This document shows positions 17,124 through 25,977 of a stretch of 64,000 nucleotides of DNA, piece after piece (position 1 is the first letter of the stretch; every line of letters starts with the position of its first letter). This stretch comes from Lentzea aerocolonigenes (lineage in GTDB: Bacteria > Actinomycetota > Actinomycetes > Mycobacteriales > Pseudonocardiaceae). The translations under genes and the position numbers were made by a program. The stretch covers positions 186,001 to 250,000 of the forward strand of contig NZ_BBOJ01000011.1 of NCBI RefSeq assembly GCF_000974445.1, written 5' to 3'. The notes under the pieces are model-generated. The model was given only the letters and a program-made list of their open reading frames with translations. It was not told the DNA's origin and searched no databases.

Positions 17124-18659
17124 ATGCGCACCCACACGTCACTCGTCGTCCTGGCACTCACTCTCGTGGCCCAGCTGCTCCTCGCCACCCAGGCGAACGC
17201 CGGCACCATCGACGTCGCCGCCCTTCCGCCCGGCTACACGGTCAACGGCATCGACGTCTCCAGCCACGACCACGACGGGGGCAAGACCATCAACTGGGCC
17301 GGCCGACGGGCAGCGGGGGAGGAGTTCGCCTTCGTCAAGGCCACCGAGGGCACGAGCTACGTCAACCCGTACTTCAACCAGGACAACAGGGAGGCCAAGG
17401 CCGCCGGTCTCTACGTGGGCGCCTACGCCTTCGGCCGGCCCGACCTCGGCAACCCGGCCGGCCAGGCCAACCACTTCGTGAACAACCTCCAGTGGACCGC
17501 GGACGGCAGGACGCTGCCGCCGTTCCTCGACCTGGAATGGCCCTACCTGGCCGGCACGCCCGACTGCTACGGCCTTTCCCAGAGCCAGATGCGCACCTGG
17601 ATCAGCACCTTCCTGACCACGGTCCAGGCACGCATCGGCCGCACACCGATGATCTACACCAACGTCAACTGGTGGAACCCGTGCACAGGCAGCAGCACCG
17701 CCTTCGCCGGGTACCCGCTGGACATCTCCAGCTGCAACTCGACGCCGCCGTCGGTGCCGGGCTGGGGCACCAACTGGACGTTCTGGCAGTACGACATCGA
17801 CGCGTGCAAACGCGGTGCGGCGCACGACTCCATGGTCTTCAAGGGATCAGTCGCGCAGCTCGCCGCACTGGCCGGAGGAGGCACCGCGAGTGGTGTGACC
17901 GCAGGCGACGTGACCGGCGACGGCCGGGCCGAACTGGTGGCGCGCCGCCCCGACGGGACGCTGTGGATGTATCTCAACGGCGGCAACAACTCCGCGCCGT
18001 ACAGCAGCGGCACGCAGGTCGGCGTGAGCTGGCAGCAGTTCCTGTGGTTCCTGGCCGGTGACGTGACCGGCGACCGCAGAGCCGACGTCGTGGCGGCACG
18101 TCAGGACGGCACGCTGTGGCTCTACACCAACGGCGGAAGCGACACTTCGCCGTACGGCACCGGCACCCAGATCGGCGTGGCTTGGCAGCAGTTCCGCCAC
18201 GTCGTCCTCGGCGACGTGACCGGTGACGGCAGAGCGGACCTCGTCGCCTCCCGCCCGGACGGCACGTTGTGGCTGTACCTCAACGGCGGCAGCAACTCCG
18301 CGCCGTACACGTCGGGCACCCAGATCGGGGTCGGCTGGGAGCAGTTCCGGCACCTCGCGCTCGCCGACGTGACCGGCGACTCCCGTGCCGACCTGGTCGG
18401 CAGCCTCCCCAACGGCACGCTCTGGCTCTACACCAACGGTGGAAGCGACACGGCACCGTACTCCACGGGCACGCAGATCGGGGTGTCCTGGGAGCAGTTC
18501 GACCGGGTCCTGGCCGGCGACGTCACCGGTGACGCGCGCGCCGACCTGGTGGCCACCCGCCCGGACGGCACGTTGTGGCTGTATGTCAACGGCGGCAACA
18601 ACTCCACGCCGTACGGATCGGGCACACAGATCGGCGCGGGCTGGGAGCAGTTCGTCTGA
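17124..18659 (+). CDS. secreted GH25 muramidase (lysozyme) with five FG-GAP-like repeats
   Basis: This 511-aa protein has a signal peptide cleaved near ATQANA-GT (about residue 27), then a GH25 domain (35-250): VNGIDVSSHDHD, FAFVKATEGTSYVNPYF, VGAYAFGRP and the catalytic acidic motif FLDLEW (Asp about 136, Glu about 138). GH25 enzymes hydrolyse the MurNAc-GlcNAc bond. Residues about 255-511 are five 52-residue repeats of the same type and order as those in the upstream NlpC/P60 protein. AGGGAGAA precedes ATG 17124. The two enzymes together cut glycan and peptide parts of peptidoglycan. Confidence 0.9.
   Translation: MRTHTSLVVLALTLVAQLLLATQANAGTIDVAALPPGYTVNGIDVSSHDHDGGKTINWAGRRAAGEEFAFVKATEGTSYVNPYFNQDNREAKAAGLYVGAYAFGRPDLGNPAGQANHFVNNLQWTADGRTLPPFLDLEWPYLAGTPDCYGLSQSQMRTWISTFLTTVQARIGRTPMIYTNVNWWNPCTGSSTAFAGYPLDISSCNSTPPSVPGWGTNWTFWQYDIDACKRGAAHDSMVFKGSVAQLAALAGGGTASGVTAGDVTGDGRAELVARRPDGTLWMYLNGGNNSAPYSSGTQVGVSWQQFLWFLAGDVTGDRRADVVAARQDGTLWLYTNGGSDTSPYGTGTQIGVAWQQFRHVVLGDVTGDGRADLVASRPDGTLWLYLNGGSNSAPYTSGTQIGVGWEQFRHLALADVTGDSRADLVGSLPNGTLWLYTNGGSDTAPYSTGTQIGVSWEQFDRVLAGDVTGDARADLVATRPDGTLWLYVNGGNNSTPYGSGTQIGAGWEQFV
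17880..18656 (+). repeat. five in-frame FG-GAP-like repeats (GH25 gene)
   Basis: Units begin at GDVTGDGRAE, GDVTGDRRAD, GDVTGDGRAD, ADVTGDSRAD and GDVTGDARAD. The unit order parallels the preceding gene: DRRAD in unit 2, LGDVTGDGRADLVA in unit 3, a Gly after the loop in unit 4, AT-x-PDG in unit 5. Confidence 0.85.
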
Positions 18660-18672
18660 GAGCTCTGCCCCG

Positions 18673-18704
18673 GAGGCAGTGGGACGCGCGAGTCCCACGG
18701 CCTC
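18673..18704. terminator. hairpin between convergent genes
   Basis: GTGGGAC (18679-18685) pairs with GTCCCAC (18692-18698), loop GCGCGA, extended by GAGG (18673) with CCTC (18701) across a 2-nt internal loop. It follows the GH25 stop by 13 bp and reaches the stop of the opposing gene. Confidence 0.65.
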
Positions 18705-19782
18705 AGGTCGCGTCGTCGATCCGTTTCTGGTCGAGGCCCGCGAGCGCGACTGCTTCTGTTCGCGTCGGTGCTGCCACGGTGACCGTCCCGGGCTTGTCCA
18801 CGATGACGGCCAGCCCGGCGAGCTGGGCGACGTTGGCGGCGAACGCCACATCCGTCACCGGGAACGGCCACTGCGTGACGGGCCCCGCCGCAGGCGTGAC
18901 GACGTTCAGCCAAGCCCGGCGCGGATCGTTCGAACCGATCTCGACCGGGCGCCAGGCAGCGTGTTCGAACGTGTGCCAGAGGAGCTTGACCGGAACCCCG
19001 GTGTTCTTCGACTCCTGCGTGATGTCGTTCAGCAGGTTGGCGATGCGCTGGGTGAAGCTGGGGTCGCCCGGCGCCAGGAGGAGCGCGCGATAGGCCGCCG
19101 TCCACGCCGGCGTTCCCCGCGGACCGGCCTGATCGGCTTGCCGCATCATCGTGTCCGCCCGGTTGTCGATCGCCCGCGCGAACCCCTGGAACCCCTGCCA
19201 GGCCGGTCCCACGTTCGCCGTGTCGATCACGACGTGGCAGTGGTACGTGTCCAGCGGACTCGCACCCCACGACGCCGCGGGGGTGAACTGTCCCAGCGGC
19301 GAGCCGGCCGGGTCCAGCAGCGCCGTCAACGCGGTGAAGATCCCGTCGCGGAAGGCGGACGGCAACCAGGCGGACAACGGGTTCAGCACGGATCCCCGGC
19401 CTGACCGTCTGCGGGCGAGCTCGTCCGCCCTGGTGAAGTTGAACTCGGGGATCAGCCGGGTCTGCCAGGACAGCCACTCGTCCCGGTCGGCAAAAGGCAT
19501 TGCCCATTCACGGTCCAGCGTGGTGATCGTCCCGACGCCGGCCACCGGATCGTTCGGCGTCAGACCGCGCGACGTCTTGTAGGCGACGACGGCCGCGCTG
19601 GTCTGCTGGAGGAAGTTGCCGGTCGCGCCGTCGGGGATGCCGAACCCGAGGTCGATGAGCGCGAACTGGACCTTCCGCACGTGCTCACCCTTCGCACCGA
19701 AGCGGAGGAACGCGGACGTATCGTTCCTCGCGATCCGCTCCAGCACCGGGTCGCCTCTGAATCGTGCCGACTCGAGCGCCAC
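18703..19782 (-). CDS. peptidoglycan-binding-domain protein of unknown function
   Basis: This 359-aa protein has a PG_binding_1-like module near residues 20-75 (FLRFGAKGEHVRKVQFALID, then GIPDGATGNFLQQT). The remaining 270 residues, with DTYHCHVVIDTANVGPAWQG and LLWHTFEHAAWRP, are not a family I recognise. There is no signal peptide, which is unusual for a wall-binding protein; such modules also occur in intracellular or non-classically exported proteins. GTG 19782 is chosen for the GGAAGGGCGG just upstream; an ATG at 19875 would add 31 basic residues. It is convergent with the muramidase gene. Confidence 0.65.
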   Translation of the reverse strand: MALESARFRGDPVLERIARNDTSAFLRFGAKGEHVRKVQFALIDLGFGIPDGATGNFLQQTSAAVVAYKTSRGLTPNDPVAGVGTITTLDREWAMPFADRDEWLSWQTRLIPEFNFTRADELARRRSGRGSVLNPLSAWLPSAFRDGIFTALTALLDPAGSPLGQFTPAASWGASPLDTYHCHVVIDTANVGPAWQGFQGFARAIDNRADTMMRQADQAGPRGTPAWTAAYRALLLAPGDPSFTQRIANLLNDITQESKNTGVPVKLLWHTFEHAAWRPVEIGSNDPRRAWLNVVTPAAGPVTQWPFPVTDVAFAANVAQLAGLAVIVDKPGTVTVAAPTRTEAVALAGLDQKRIDDAT

Positions 19783-20024
19783 AGTTCCGCCCTTCCGAAC
19801 TCGAACCCGACAACGCCGTCTACTCCGGGCATCGTTCGCGAATGGTGGAACGTAACGACCAGTGCGTTGCTTCATTCGGGTGAAGGCGCGCCGGGTCGTC
19901 GTACCTCGGCGTCGCCCGCCCCGTCGCCGCTGATCAGCGGATTCGCAGAACGTGGTGTGGCCGTGCGGAAGCGCGCGGCCACGCTGATGCCCGCGGCGAA
20001 GCGTCAGAACAGAAAGGAACTCCC

Positions 20025-20594
20025 ATGAGACGTGGACGCGTCATCGTCAGGGCCCTTGCCGCCTTCCTGGTCGCGGCTGCGTCGATCGCCGTGTCACCAC
20101 CGGTGGGCGCGGCGACGGCGGACCTCGTCGCGATCAGCCCTCCGGGATCGGCGATTACGCAGGAAGGGCTCCGGGCCACGAGGTTCGGCGCGAGCGGTCC
20201 GTCGGCCCGAGGGCTGAACAACGTGCCCGACGACCAGGTCGTGTGCGGCGTCGACGGCTGGAAGCCCACCTGGAGCCCGAAGCCGACTGTCAACTTCGGA
20301 CTCAAGATGCGGTGCAACGGCAGGTGGAGGAGCGGCCTCGCGCACCTCTACCTCTACTACCGGTTCAGCGAGGGCGACAACTGGACGCTCGCCAACAAGG
20401 CGGAGAACATCCCCCTTCGCGGCGGGGACAGTTCGACCCTCGTGATGGAGGGCCTCTCCCACACGCTCGCTCCCTGCTTCCCGGCCTACTGGTACGGGGT
20501 CGTGTACGTCGAGGCGACCTTCTACGCCGGGAGCCCGCTCACCGACTGGGGCTGGTTCGGCACCACCCGGCCGGATCCGTTCCTGAGCTGCTGA
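20025..20594 (+). CDS. secreted hypothetical protein
   Basis: This 189-aa protein has a clear signal peptide (RALAAFLVAAASIAV, cleavage near VGA-AT at residue 29). The mature part has four Cys, in VVCGVDGW, LKMRCNGRW, LAPCFPAY and the final SC, probably two disulfides, and is rich in aromatic residues. No family recognised. AAAGGAACT precedes ATG 20025. The next secreted gene starts 12 bp after its stop, so the two are probably one transcript. Confidence 0.7.
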   Translation: MRRGRVIVRALAAFLVAAASIAVSPPVGAATADLVAISPPGSAITQEGLRATRFGASGPSARGLNNVPDDQVVCGVDGWKPTWSPKPTVNFGLKMRCNGRWRSGLAHLYLYYRFSEGDNWTLANKAENIPLRGGDSSTLVMEGLSHTLAPCFPAYWYGVVYVEATFYAGSPLTDWGWFGTTRPDPFLSC

Positions 20595-20606
20595 GGAAGG
20601 ACGACA

Positions 20607-21167
20607 ATGCATCGAACACGCTTGTTCCAGCGACCTCTCACGCTGCTCGCGGCACTGGCCGCGGCGCTGGCACTGACCGCGGTTCCCTCCGCCACCGCAG
20701 CACCGGGAGGGCTCGCGGGCACCGGCTTCCGCACCGGCTCGGCGGTGCTCGTCCTGCAGAACGGGACCTCGGTCGCGAACGCGGTGATCCAGGCGACGCC
20801 ACCGCAGTCGTTCTGCTACGTGAGTGTGGCCTGGCCGGCGTCGATCGACGCCAACTACAAGGTCACCGCCACCTGGAACCTGGACTGCCGCAGCCGCGCC
20901 AACCCCAGCCTCCCCGCGCCGGACATCTTCATGCTCCTCATGAACGTGCGCGTCTACCAGGGCATCTACACCCCCTGGGACTTCGGGCGGGAAGTCGGTC
21001 AGGAGTCCTGCTCGGGAAGGGCGACGAACCGGTCGTGCTCGGCGACGAGCCTCGAGTCCATGGCGTTCGGCGCGCCCTACTACACGGTCCTGCACGTCGA
21101 GGTGGCGCTCACCGGTGGCACCAACCAGGTGGGCGATTTCTACACCGACCCCATTCGCCGGACGTAG
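20607..21167 (+). CDS. secreted hypothetical protein
   Basis: This 186-aa protein has a signal peptide (LTLLAALAAALALTAVPS, cleavage near ATA-AP). The mature region has Cys in QSFCYVSV, LDCRSR, ESCSGR and RSCSAT, again suggesting two disulfides. No domain recognised. It lies 12 bp after another secreted hypothetical gene, with AGGAAGGA before ATG 20607. The pair resemble each other in size, Cys number and aromatic content but not in clear sequence, so common origin is only possible. Confidence 0.7.
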   Translation: MHRTRLFQRPLTLLAALAAALALTAVPSATAAPGGLAGTGFRTGSAVLVLQNGTSVANAVIQATPPQSFCYVSVAWPASIDANYKVTATWNLDCRSRANPSLPAPDIFMLLMNVRVYQGIYTPWDFGREVGQESCSGRATNRSCSATSLESMAFGAPYYTVLHVEVALTGGTNQVGDFYTDPIRRT

Positions 21168-21228
21168 CACGCCGCCCTGCGCGACCGGCACCGGAATTCC
21201 TTGCACCCCAACAGTTGGAGGTAAAACA

Positions 21229-21741
21229 ATGCCGCGTGTTCGGACAGTCCTCTCCGCCGTTGTCCTGGCGGTGGCGTGTGCCGCCGGGACGGTGTTGGCG
21301 GCGGGCCCGGCCGCCGCCGCCGACCGGCCGTCGGTTCCGCTCACCGCTGCCGGGGCCGCCGGTGCGGAGTCGTTCACGGTGACCCTGACCAGAACCGCCG
21401 GTGCGTCGTTCGGGGCGCAGGAGGTCATCACCTGCGGCGGATCCGTCACCAATCCGTACGTCACCGGCGGGAAGGTTCGCGCCGACATCAAGGTGTCGTG
21501 TGACGGCGTTCTGGACACGATCGAGGTCGGGGTCGCCATCGAGATCAACGGCGCCCTCGGCCCCGACTCCTGGAAGGGACTGCCCAAGGTCACCGCGCTC
21601 AACCACGACGTGACCACTCCGTGCCCGGGGACCACGGCCGTCTACCGGAGCGCCGGGGTCGCCATCTTCACCAAGGCCGGCTACGTCGGCTCCCCGCTCA
21701 CGCTGGCCGGCAAGTCACCGAGGATCTCCCTCGCCTGCTGA
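21229..21741 (+). CDS. secreted hypothetical protein
   Basis: This 170-aa protein has a signal peptide (VLSAVVLAVACAAGTVL, cleavage near AAA-AD). The mature region carries four Cys: VITCGGS, VSCDGV, TTPCPG and the last residue. A strong GGAGGT precedes ATG 21229 by 6 bp. No family assigned. It is third in a row of secreted Cys-containing proteins and ends at a strong hairpin shared with the opposing protease gene. Confidence 0.7.
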   Translation: MPRVRTVLSAVVLAVACAAGTVLAAGPAAAADRPSVPLTAAGAAGAESFTVTLTRTAGASFGAQEVITCGGSVTNPYVTGGKVRADIKVSCDGVLDTIEVGVAIEINGALGPDSWKGLPKVTALNHDVTTPCPGTTAVYRSAGVAIFTKAGYVGSPLTLAGKSPRISLAC

Positions 21742-21755
21742 CCAACCAGTCCGCG

Positions 21756-21788
21756 GCCGGCCCGCGCCCGAGAAGGGCGCGGGCCGGC
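21756..21788. terminator. strong bidirectional hairpin
   Basis: A perfect 14-bp GC stem, 21756-21769 with 21775-21788, and a 5-nt loop GAGAA. It sits between the convergent stops at 21741 and 21800. Confidence 0.85.
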
Positions 21789-21799
21789 TGCCGTTGGCG

Positions 21800-24700
21800 T
21801 CACTTCACCCGGTAGGCCCTGATGATCGTCTGGGTCACCGTGTTGCCGTCCTGGTCCGCCGCGTTCGCGCGCAGCGACACGAACCCGGACGCCGGGTTCC
21901 GGATGGCCGCCAGCCAGGTGCCGCTCACGTGCAGCACCGGCACCCGCTGCCACGTCTGCCCGTCGTCGTGGGACACCTCGACCTGCTTCGGCTCGGCCTT
22001 GCCGCCCTGTGCGCCCGGCTGCCGGTCGACGCGCAGCGGTACCGGGAACAACGCGTTGCGGGGCGCGTGGTTCGTCAGGTCGAGCTTGGGATCGAAACCG
22101 ATCGACAGCAGCGGCAGGGCAGTGGCGGCGGTCGCGTGCTCGGACCGGAAGCCCCATTCCGCACTGACCTTCGTGGACAGTGGCCATCCCTGGTTGCTCC
22201 GGCTCGCCTCGGCGGTGAGACGGTAGTTCGCCGCGCCCGCGGGCACCGTGAACTGTCCGCTGCCGGGTTGTCCGCTGCGGGCGATCTCCTCGCCGTCGTG
22301 GTAGAGCACGGTGTCGCCGGTGTCACCGGAGTCGGGGAACCCGGAGTGGCCGGCCGAGTCGGAGAACAGCGGCAGATGGACGTTGACCTTCTCTCCCGCG
22401 CGGTACGCCAGGTGCGGCTCGGGCGAGAAGAAGCCCACCGACCCGGTGAGACCCGGCCCGATCACGGCCTTGCCCCAGTCCACAGTGGCCTTCTGCCCGG
22501 CCTTGAAGGTCCGCTTGGCGGCCTCGTACTGCTGCGCGGCACCGCCTGCGATCACGCTCACGGAGTTCGCCCACGTCGCCGGAGAGAAGTACTCGGTCCG
22601 CTCACGGGGAAGCGGAGTCGGCGTCGACTCCAACGCGCCCTCCAGCTCGTACTTCCCGTCGGTGGCGAACATCGCCGCGTAGCCGACACCGTCCACCGGC
22701 GCACGGTAGGTCGTCTTCACCGTGGCCAGGTCGCTGTTGCGCGGCCGGTAGGTCACGTTCGCCGGAACGTCCCCGTAGCTGGGGAACACCAGCTCGTACC
22801 GGTACGGGCTCACCGGCAGGCCCGTCAGCGTCACGGACGCGTTCGGCAACTTCGCCAGCCGGGCGCCGTCCGGGCTGAACGTGTACGTCAACGGCAGTGG
22901 TGGCGCTTCCGTCAATCGCACGGGGCTGCCGGAGAAGTGGAACAGCGCGGCGTTCGCGCCCGCCTCGGCGATCGCCCGTGCCCGCGGGCTGAACTCGAGG
23001 CTTTCCCCGTCGCCCAGGGTGAACACCGCGAGTTTGCCCTTGAGGTCGGCCGCGGCGATCTCGGCGGGGGTGGCGTGTCCAACGTCCACAGCGGACAGTG
23101 CGCGGGTGTCGGTCGTCTGCGGTGAGCCCGGTAGCCACTGCACCGGGATCTCGAACGACTCGGGCTCGTCGACCGTCAGCCGGACCTGCGGCCGTTCGAG
23201 CTTCATCCGGTCGAAGTACCGGAACTCCTTGGTGTGCTTGGTGGTGGGCACGGTGTAGTCGTTGAAGTCCGACATGCTGTAGTAGCCGACTCCACGTGCT
23301 CCGGTGTCGACGACCATCCCGTTCGTCCAGGAGATCGGGCGGGCTTCCTTCTCGTCGGTCTGCACGGTGACCTTCTTGCCGTTCCTGGCGTCCAGCGTGA
23401 CCACGGTGTCCTTGTGCAGGTCGACCTCCGGGTCGGCCACCCTGGTGCTGGTCGGCAGAGGCTGACCGGGCGCCGTGGTCTGGATCGTGCCCAGCACGGC
23501 GTACCGGCCCGCGGGCAGCCGCACGGTGCTGTTGTTGCCCATCAGGTCGAAATCGTCCTGGCCGGTGCCCAGCGGAACCCACATCGCGCTCGCCAGCAGG
23601 CCGTCGGCCGGCGCGGCGCCGTTCTGGTCGATCAGCTTCGTCGTCAGGTCGTAGCTCTCCGGTTCCTTGTACGCGCCGACCGGCGTCTGGATCACCGTGT
23701 CGCCGCTCTTGGCGACGAGTCTGCCGCCGTAGACGCCGATCTGCGCCGCGGCGTGGTCGAAGGTGACCGACACGGTGGCCTCACCGTTGGCCGGCACCGT
23801 GACCTCGTCGACGTTCGTGCGGAACGCCGGGACGTCCACGCTCAGCCGCAGCGAAACCGGTGCGCCGCCCGTGTTGCTGTACGTGATCTGCTTGGTCAGC
23901 GCTGGCTGGTTGTGCGGCCACCGCACGAAACCGAGGCTCAGGCTGCCCGTGCTGGGGATGATCGTCTGCCTGGACGCCCTGCCGACGTCGAGCCGGCCGG
24001 CGCCCTGCTGGTAGATCGTGGCGTCGATCGGGGTCGCGCTGCCCATCAGCGCGGCCTTGATCCGCTGGCCGGTCCAGTCCGGGTGCTGTGCGGCCAGGAT
24101 CGCCGCGGCACCGGCCACGTGCGGTGTCGCCATGGAGGTGCCGCTCAGCCGCGCGTGGAGCTCGTCGACAACGCGGTCGGCGAGCGTGCCCTCGGCCCGT
24201 GCGGCCACGATGTCCTCGCCGGGCGCGGCGATGTCCGGTTTGACGGCGTAGTCCTTGAACCGCGGTCCGGGCTGCGAGAACAGGCTGTAGCGGTCCTGCT
24301 TGCTAACGCTGGCCACGGCGAGCGCGGCGTCCGCGGACGCCGGGCTGGACACCGGCGTTCGCTGGCCGTAGTTGCCCGCCGCGACCACGAACAACGTGCC
24401 CTTCTCGGCCGAGAGCCGGTTGAGCGCGATCTCCACCGGGTCGCTGACGCCGTCGCCGGGCCCGCCACCCAAGCTCATGTTCACGACCTTGGCGCCGCTG
24501 TCCGCGGCCCACTGCATGCCCGCGAGGATCGCGTCGAGCCGGCAGCCACCGGTCTGGCAGACCTTGCCGATCAGCAGGTCCGCGCCCCTGGCGACGCCGG
24601 TGTACTTGGCGCCCCGGCCGGCGACGGTCGAGGCCACGTGCGTGCCGTGCCCCACCTTGTCGACGATGCCTTCGCCGGTGAAGTCCTTCTCGCCCTTCAC

Positions 24701-25351
24701 GATCCCGGCCAGCTCAGGGTGTTTCGGGTCGTAGCCGGTGTCGAGGACCGCGACGGTCGCACCCGCGCCGGTGTGCCCGGCCTGCCAGGCGGCCGGCGCG
24801 CCGACCTGCGGCACGCTCACATCCAGAGATGGATGAACCTTGCCGTTGAGCCAGATCTTGCCCACGTCGGCCTTGCCGAACAGTTCCGCGGCCCTGTCCT
24901 TCGGCGTCGCCACCGCGGAGAGCTGCACCGAAGGCAGCTCACGGGTGATCTTGCCGAGCGTCCTGGCGCCCGCGGACTCGACCAGCAGCGGGATCTCGGG
25001 CGTGTGGGCGTCGTCGTAGCCCAGGTCGATCAGACCGGTCACGTCGAACAGCTTGCGATCCAGTTTGCCTGCTCTGATCAGCGGCTCGGCGACCGACGGG
25101 ATCACCGTGACGCCCTTGTCGCTGACGGACTTGATGAACCGCGCCGGCCCGAGCCGGGCAGCCGGTTGGATCTTCGCGTCCCAGGAACCGTCCTTCCTGG
25201 TCACGGTCACCTTGTCGCCGGTGATCAGCGTGACCGTCCTGGGCGCCTCGGCCGGCGCGGGCGCGGGTGGTTGCGCGGCTGCCGGTGAGACGGCGACACC
25301 GGTGGCCACCACGGCGAAGACCGCCGCGTGGATGAAACTGCGTTTGTGCAC
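21800..25351 (-). CDS. secreted S8 family serine peptidase (subtilase)
   Basis: This 1183-aa protein has a signal peptide (1-26), an inhibitor-like prosequence (about 35-170), then a subtilisin catalytic domain. Asp is in VAVLDTGYDP (about 203), His in GHGTHVAST (about 235), Ser in SGTSMATPHVAGAAA (about 404); the oxyanion Asn lies in VVAAGNYG. The 700-residue C-terminal part is beta-rich, with Fn3-like segments and SAEWGFRS..., and ends in a typical VTQTIIRAYRVK. GTG 25351 is supported by AGGGGCGAT. It is likely a degradative extracellular protease. A divergent sigma factor starts 122 bp away. Confidence 0.92.
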   Translation of the reverse strand: MHKRSFIHAAVFAVVATGVAVSPAAAQPPAPAPAEAPRTVTLITGDKVTVTRKDGSWDAKIQPAARLGPARFIKSVSDKGVTVIPSVAEPLIRAGKLDRKLFDVTGLIDLGYDDAHTPEIPLLVESAGARTLGKITRELPSVQLSAVATPKDRAAELFGKADVGKIWLNGKVHPSLDVSVPQVGAPAAWQAGHTGAGATVAVLDTGYDPKHPELAGIVKGEKDFTGEGIVDKVGHGTHVASTVAGRGAKYTGVARGADLLIGKVCQTGGCRLDAILAGMQWAADSGAKVVNMSLGGGPGDGVSDPVEIALNRLSAEKGTLFVVAAGNYGQRTPVSSPASADAALAVASVSKQDRYSLFSQPGPRFKDYAVKPDIAAPGEDIVAARAEGTLADRVVDELHARLSGTSMATPHVAGAAAILAAQHPDWTGQRIKAALMGSATPIDATIYQQGAGRLDVGRASRQTIIPSTGSLSLGFVRWPHNQPALTKQITYSNTGGAPVSLRLSVDVPAFRTNVDEVTVPANGEATVSVTFDHAAAQIGVYGGRLVAKSGDTVIQTPVGAYKEPESYDLTTKLIDQNGAAPADGLLASAMWVPLGTGQDDFDLMGNNSTVRLPAGRYAVLGTIQTTAPGQPLPTSTRVADPEVDLHKDTVVTLDARNGKKVTVQTDEKEARPISWTNGMVVDTGARGVGYYSMSDFNDYTVPTTKHTKEFRYFDRMKLERPQVRLTVDEPESFEIPVQWLPGSPQTTDTRALSAVDVGHATPAEIAAADLKGKLAVFTLGDGESLEFSPRARAIAEAGANAALFHFSGSPVRLTEAPPLPLTYTFSPDGARLAKLPNASVTLTGLPVSPYRYELVFPSYGDVPANVTYRPRNSDLATVKTTYRAPVDGVGYAAMFATDGKYELEGALESTPTPLPRERTEYFSPATWANSVSVIAGGAAQQYEAAKRTFKAGQKATVDWGKAVIGPGLTGSVGFFSPEPHLAYRAGEKVNVHLPLFSDSAGHSGFPDSGDTGDTVLYHDGEEIARSGQPGSGQFTVPAGAANYRLTAEASRSNQGWPLSTKVSAEWGFRSEHATAATALPLLSIGFDPKLDLTNHAPRNALFPVPLRVDRQPGAQGGKAEPKQVEVSHDDGQTWQRVPVLHVSGTWLAAIRNPASGFVSLRANAADQDGNTVTQTIIRAYRVK

Positions 25352-25473
25352 AGATCGCCCCTAGTGACGTCGGCTGGTGGTTCCCCTCACCTCTACGACT
25401 CGTTGAGTGGATCAATCTGTTTATTCGCCGAAGCCGGTAAACGGAGCGCCGTCGACGCGAGTCTTCAAGGGTG

Positions 25474-25977
25474 ATGGCTGACTACGACGACTTCGCCCGT
25501 GCGCAACTACCGCGGCTGCTGCGGTACGCCACGATGCTCACCGGCGAGCGAGAGCAGGCGGCTGATCTGGTGCAGGACGTGCTGGTCAAGGTGTACCGGC
25601 ACTGGTCACGGATCAGCGGCGCGGATCACCCCGACCGGTACGTGCTGAGGATGGTGACCAACGGTTACCTGTCCTGGCGACATAGCTGGTCTGCGCGTGT
25701 GATCGCGTCGGGTGACGTTCCCGACGAGGCACGGGCGGACGATTTCGCAACGGATCACGCCGCGCGCGATGACATGTGGCAGCGCTTGGCGCGGCTGCCC
25801 AAGCGCCAGCGGGCCGTGATGGTGCTGCGGTACTACGAGCAGCTGCCCGATCCGGAGATCGCCGAGCTGCTCGGCTGCGCCCAGTCCACCGTCCGGGCAC
25901 ACGCCCACAAGGCATTGGCGGCACTGCGAAACGGCTTGGCCATCGAGCAGATGGCGGAAGCCAGGGAGACGGGATGA
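25474..25977 (+). CDS. SigE-family ECF RNA polymerase sigma factor
   Basis: This 167-aa protein has region 2 near residues 10-75 (LRYATMLTGEREQAADLVQD, VLVKVYRHW) and region 4 near 105-160 (LPKRQRAVMVLRYYEQLPDP, then IAELLGCAQSTVRAHAHKAL). Its short length and features fit the actinobacterial SigE/sigma-70 ECF subgroup. GTG 25471 and ATG 25474 are adjacent; ATG is preferred, though the AAGG upstream is close to both. The next gene overlaps by ATGA and is a single-pass membrane protein, the usual place for an anti-sigma factor. Confidence 0.88.
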   Translation: MADYDDFARAQLPRLLRYATMLTGEREQAADLVQDVLVKVYRHWSRISGADHPDRYVLRMVTNGYLSWRHSWSARVIASGDVPDEARADDFATDHAARDDMWQRLARLPKRQRAVMVLRYYEQLPDPEIAELLGCAQSTVRAHAHKALAALRNGLAIEQMAEARETG

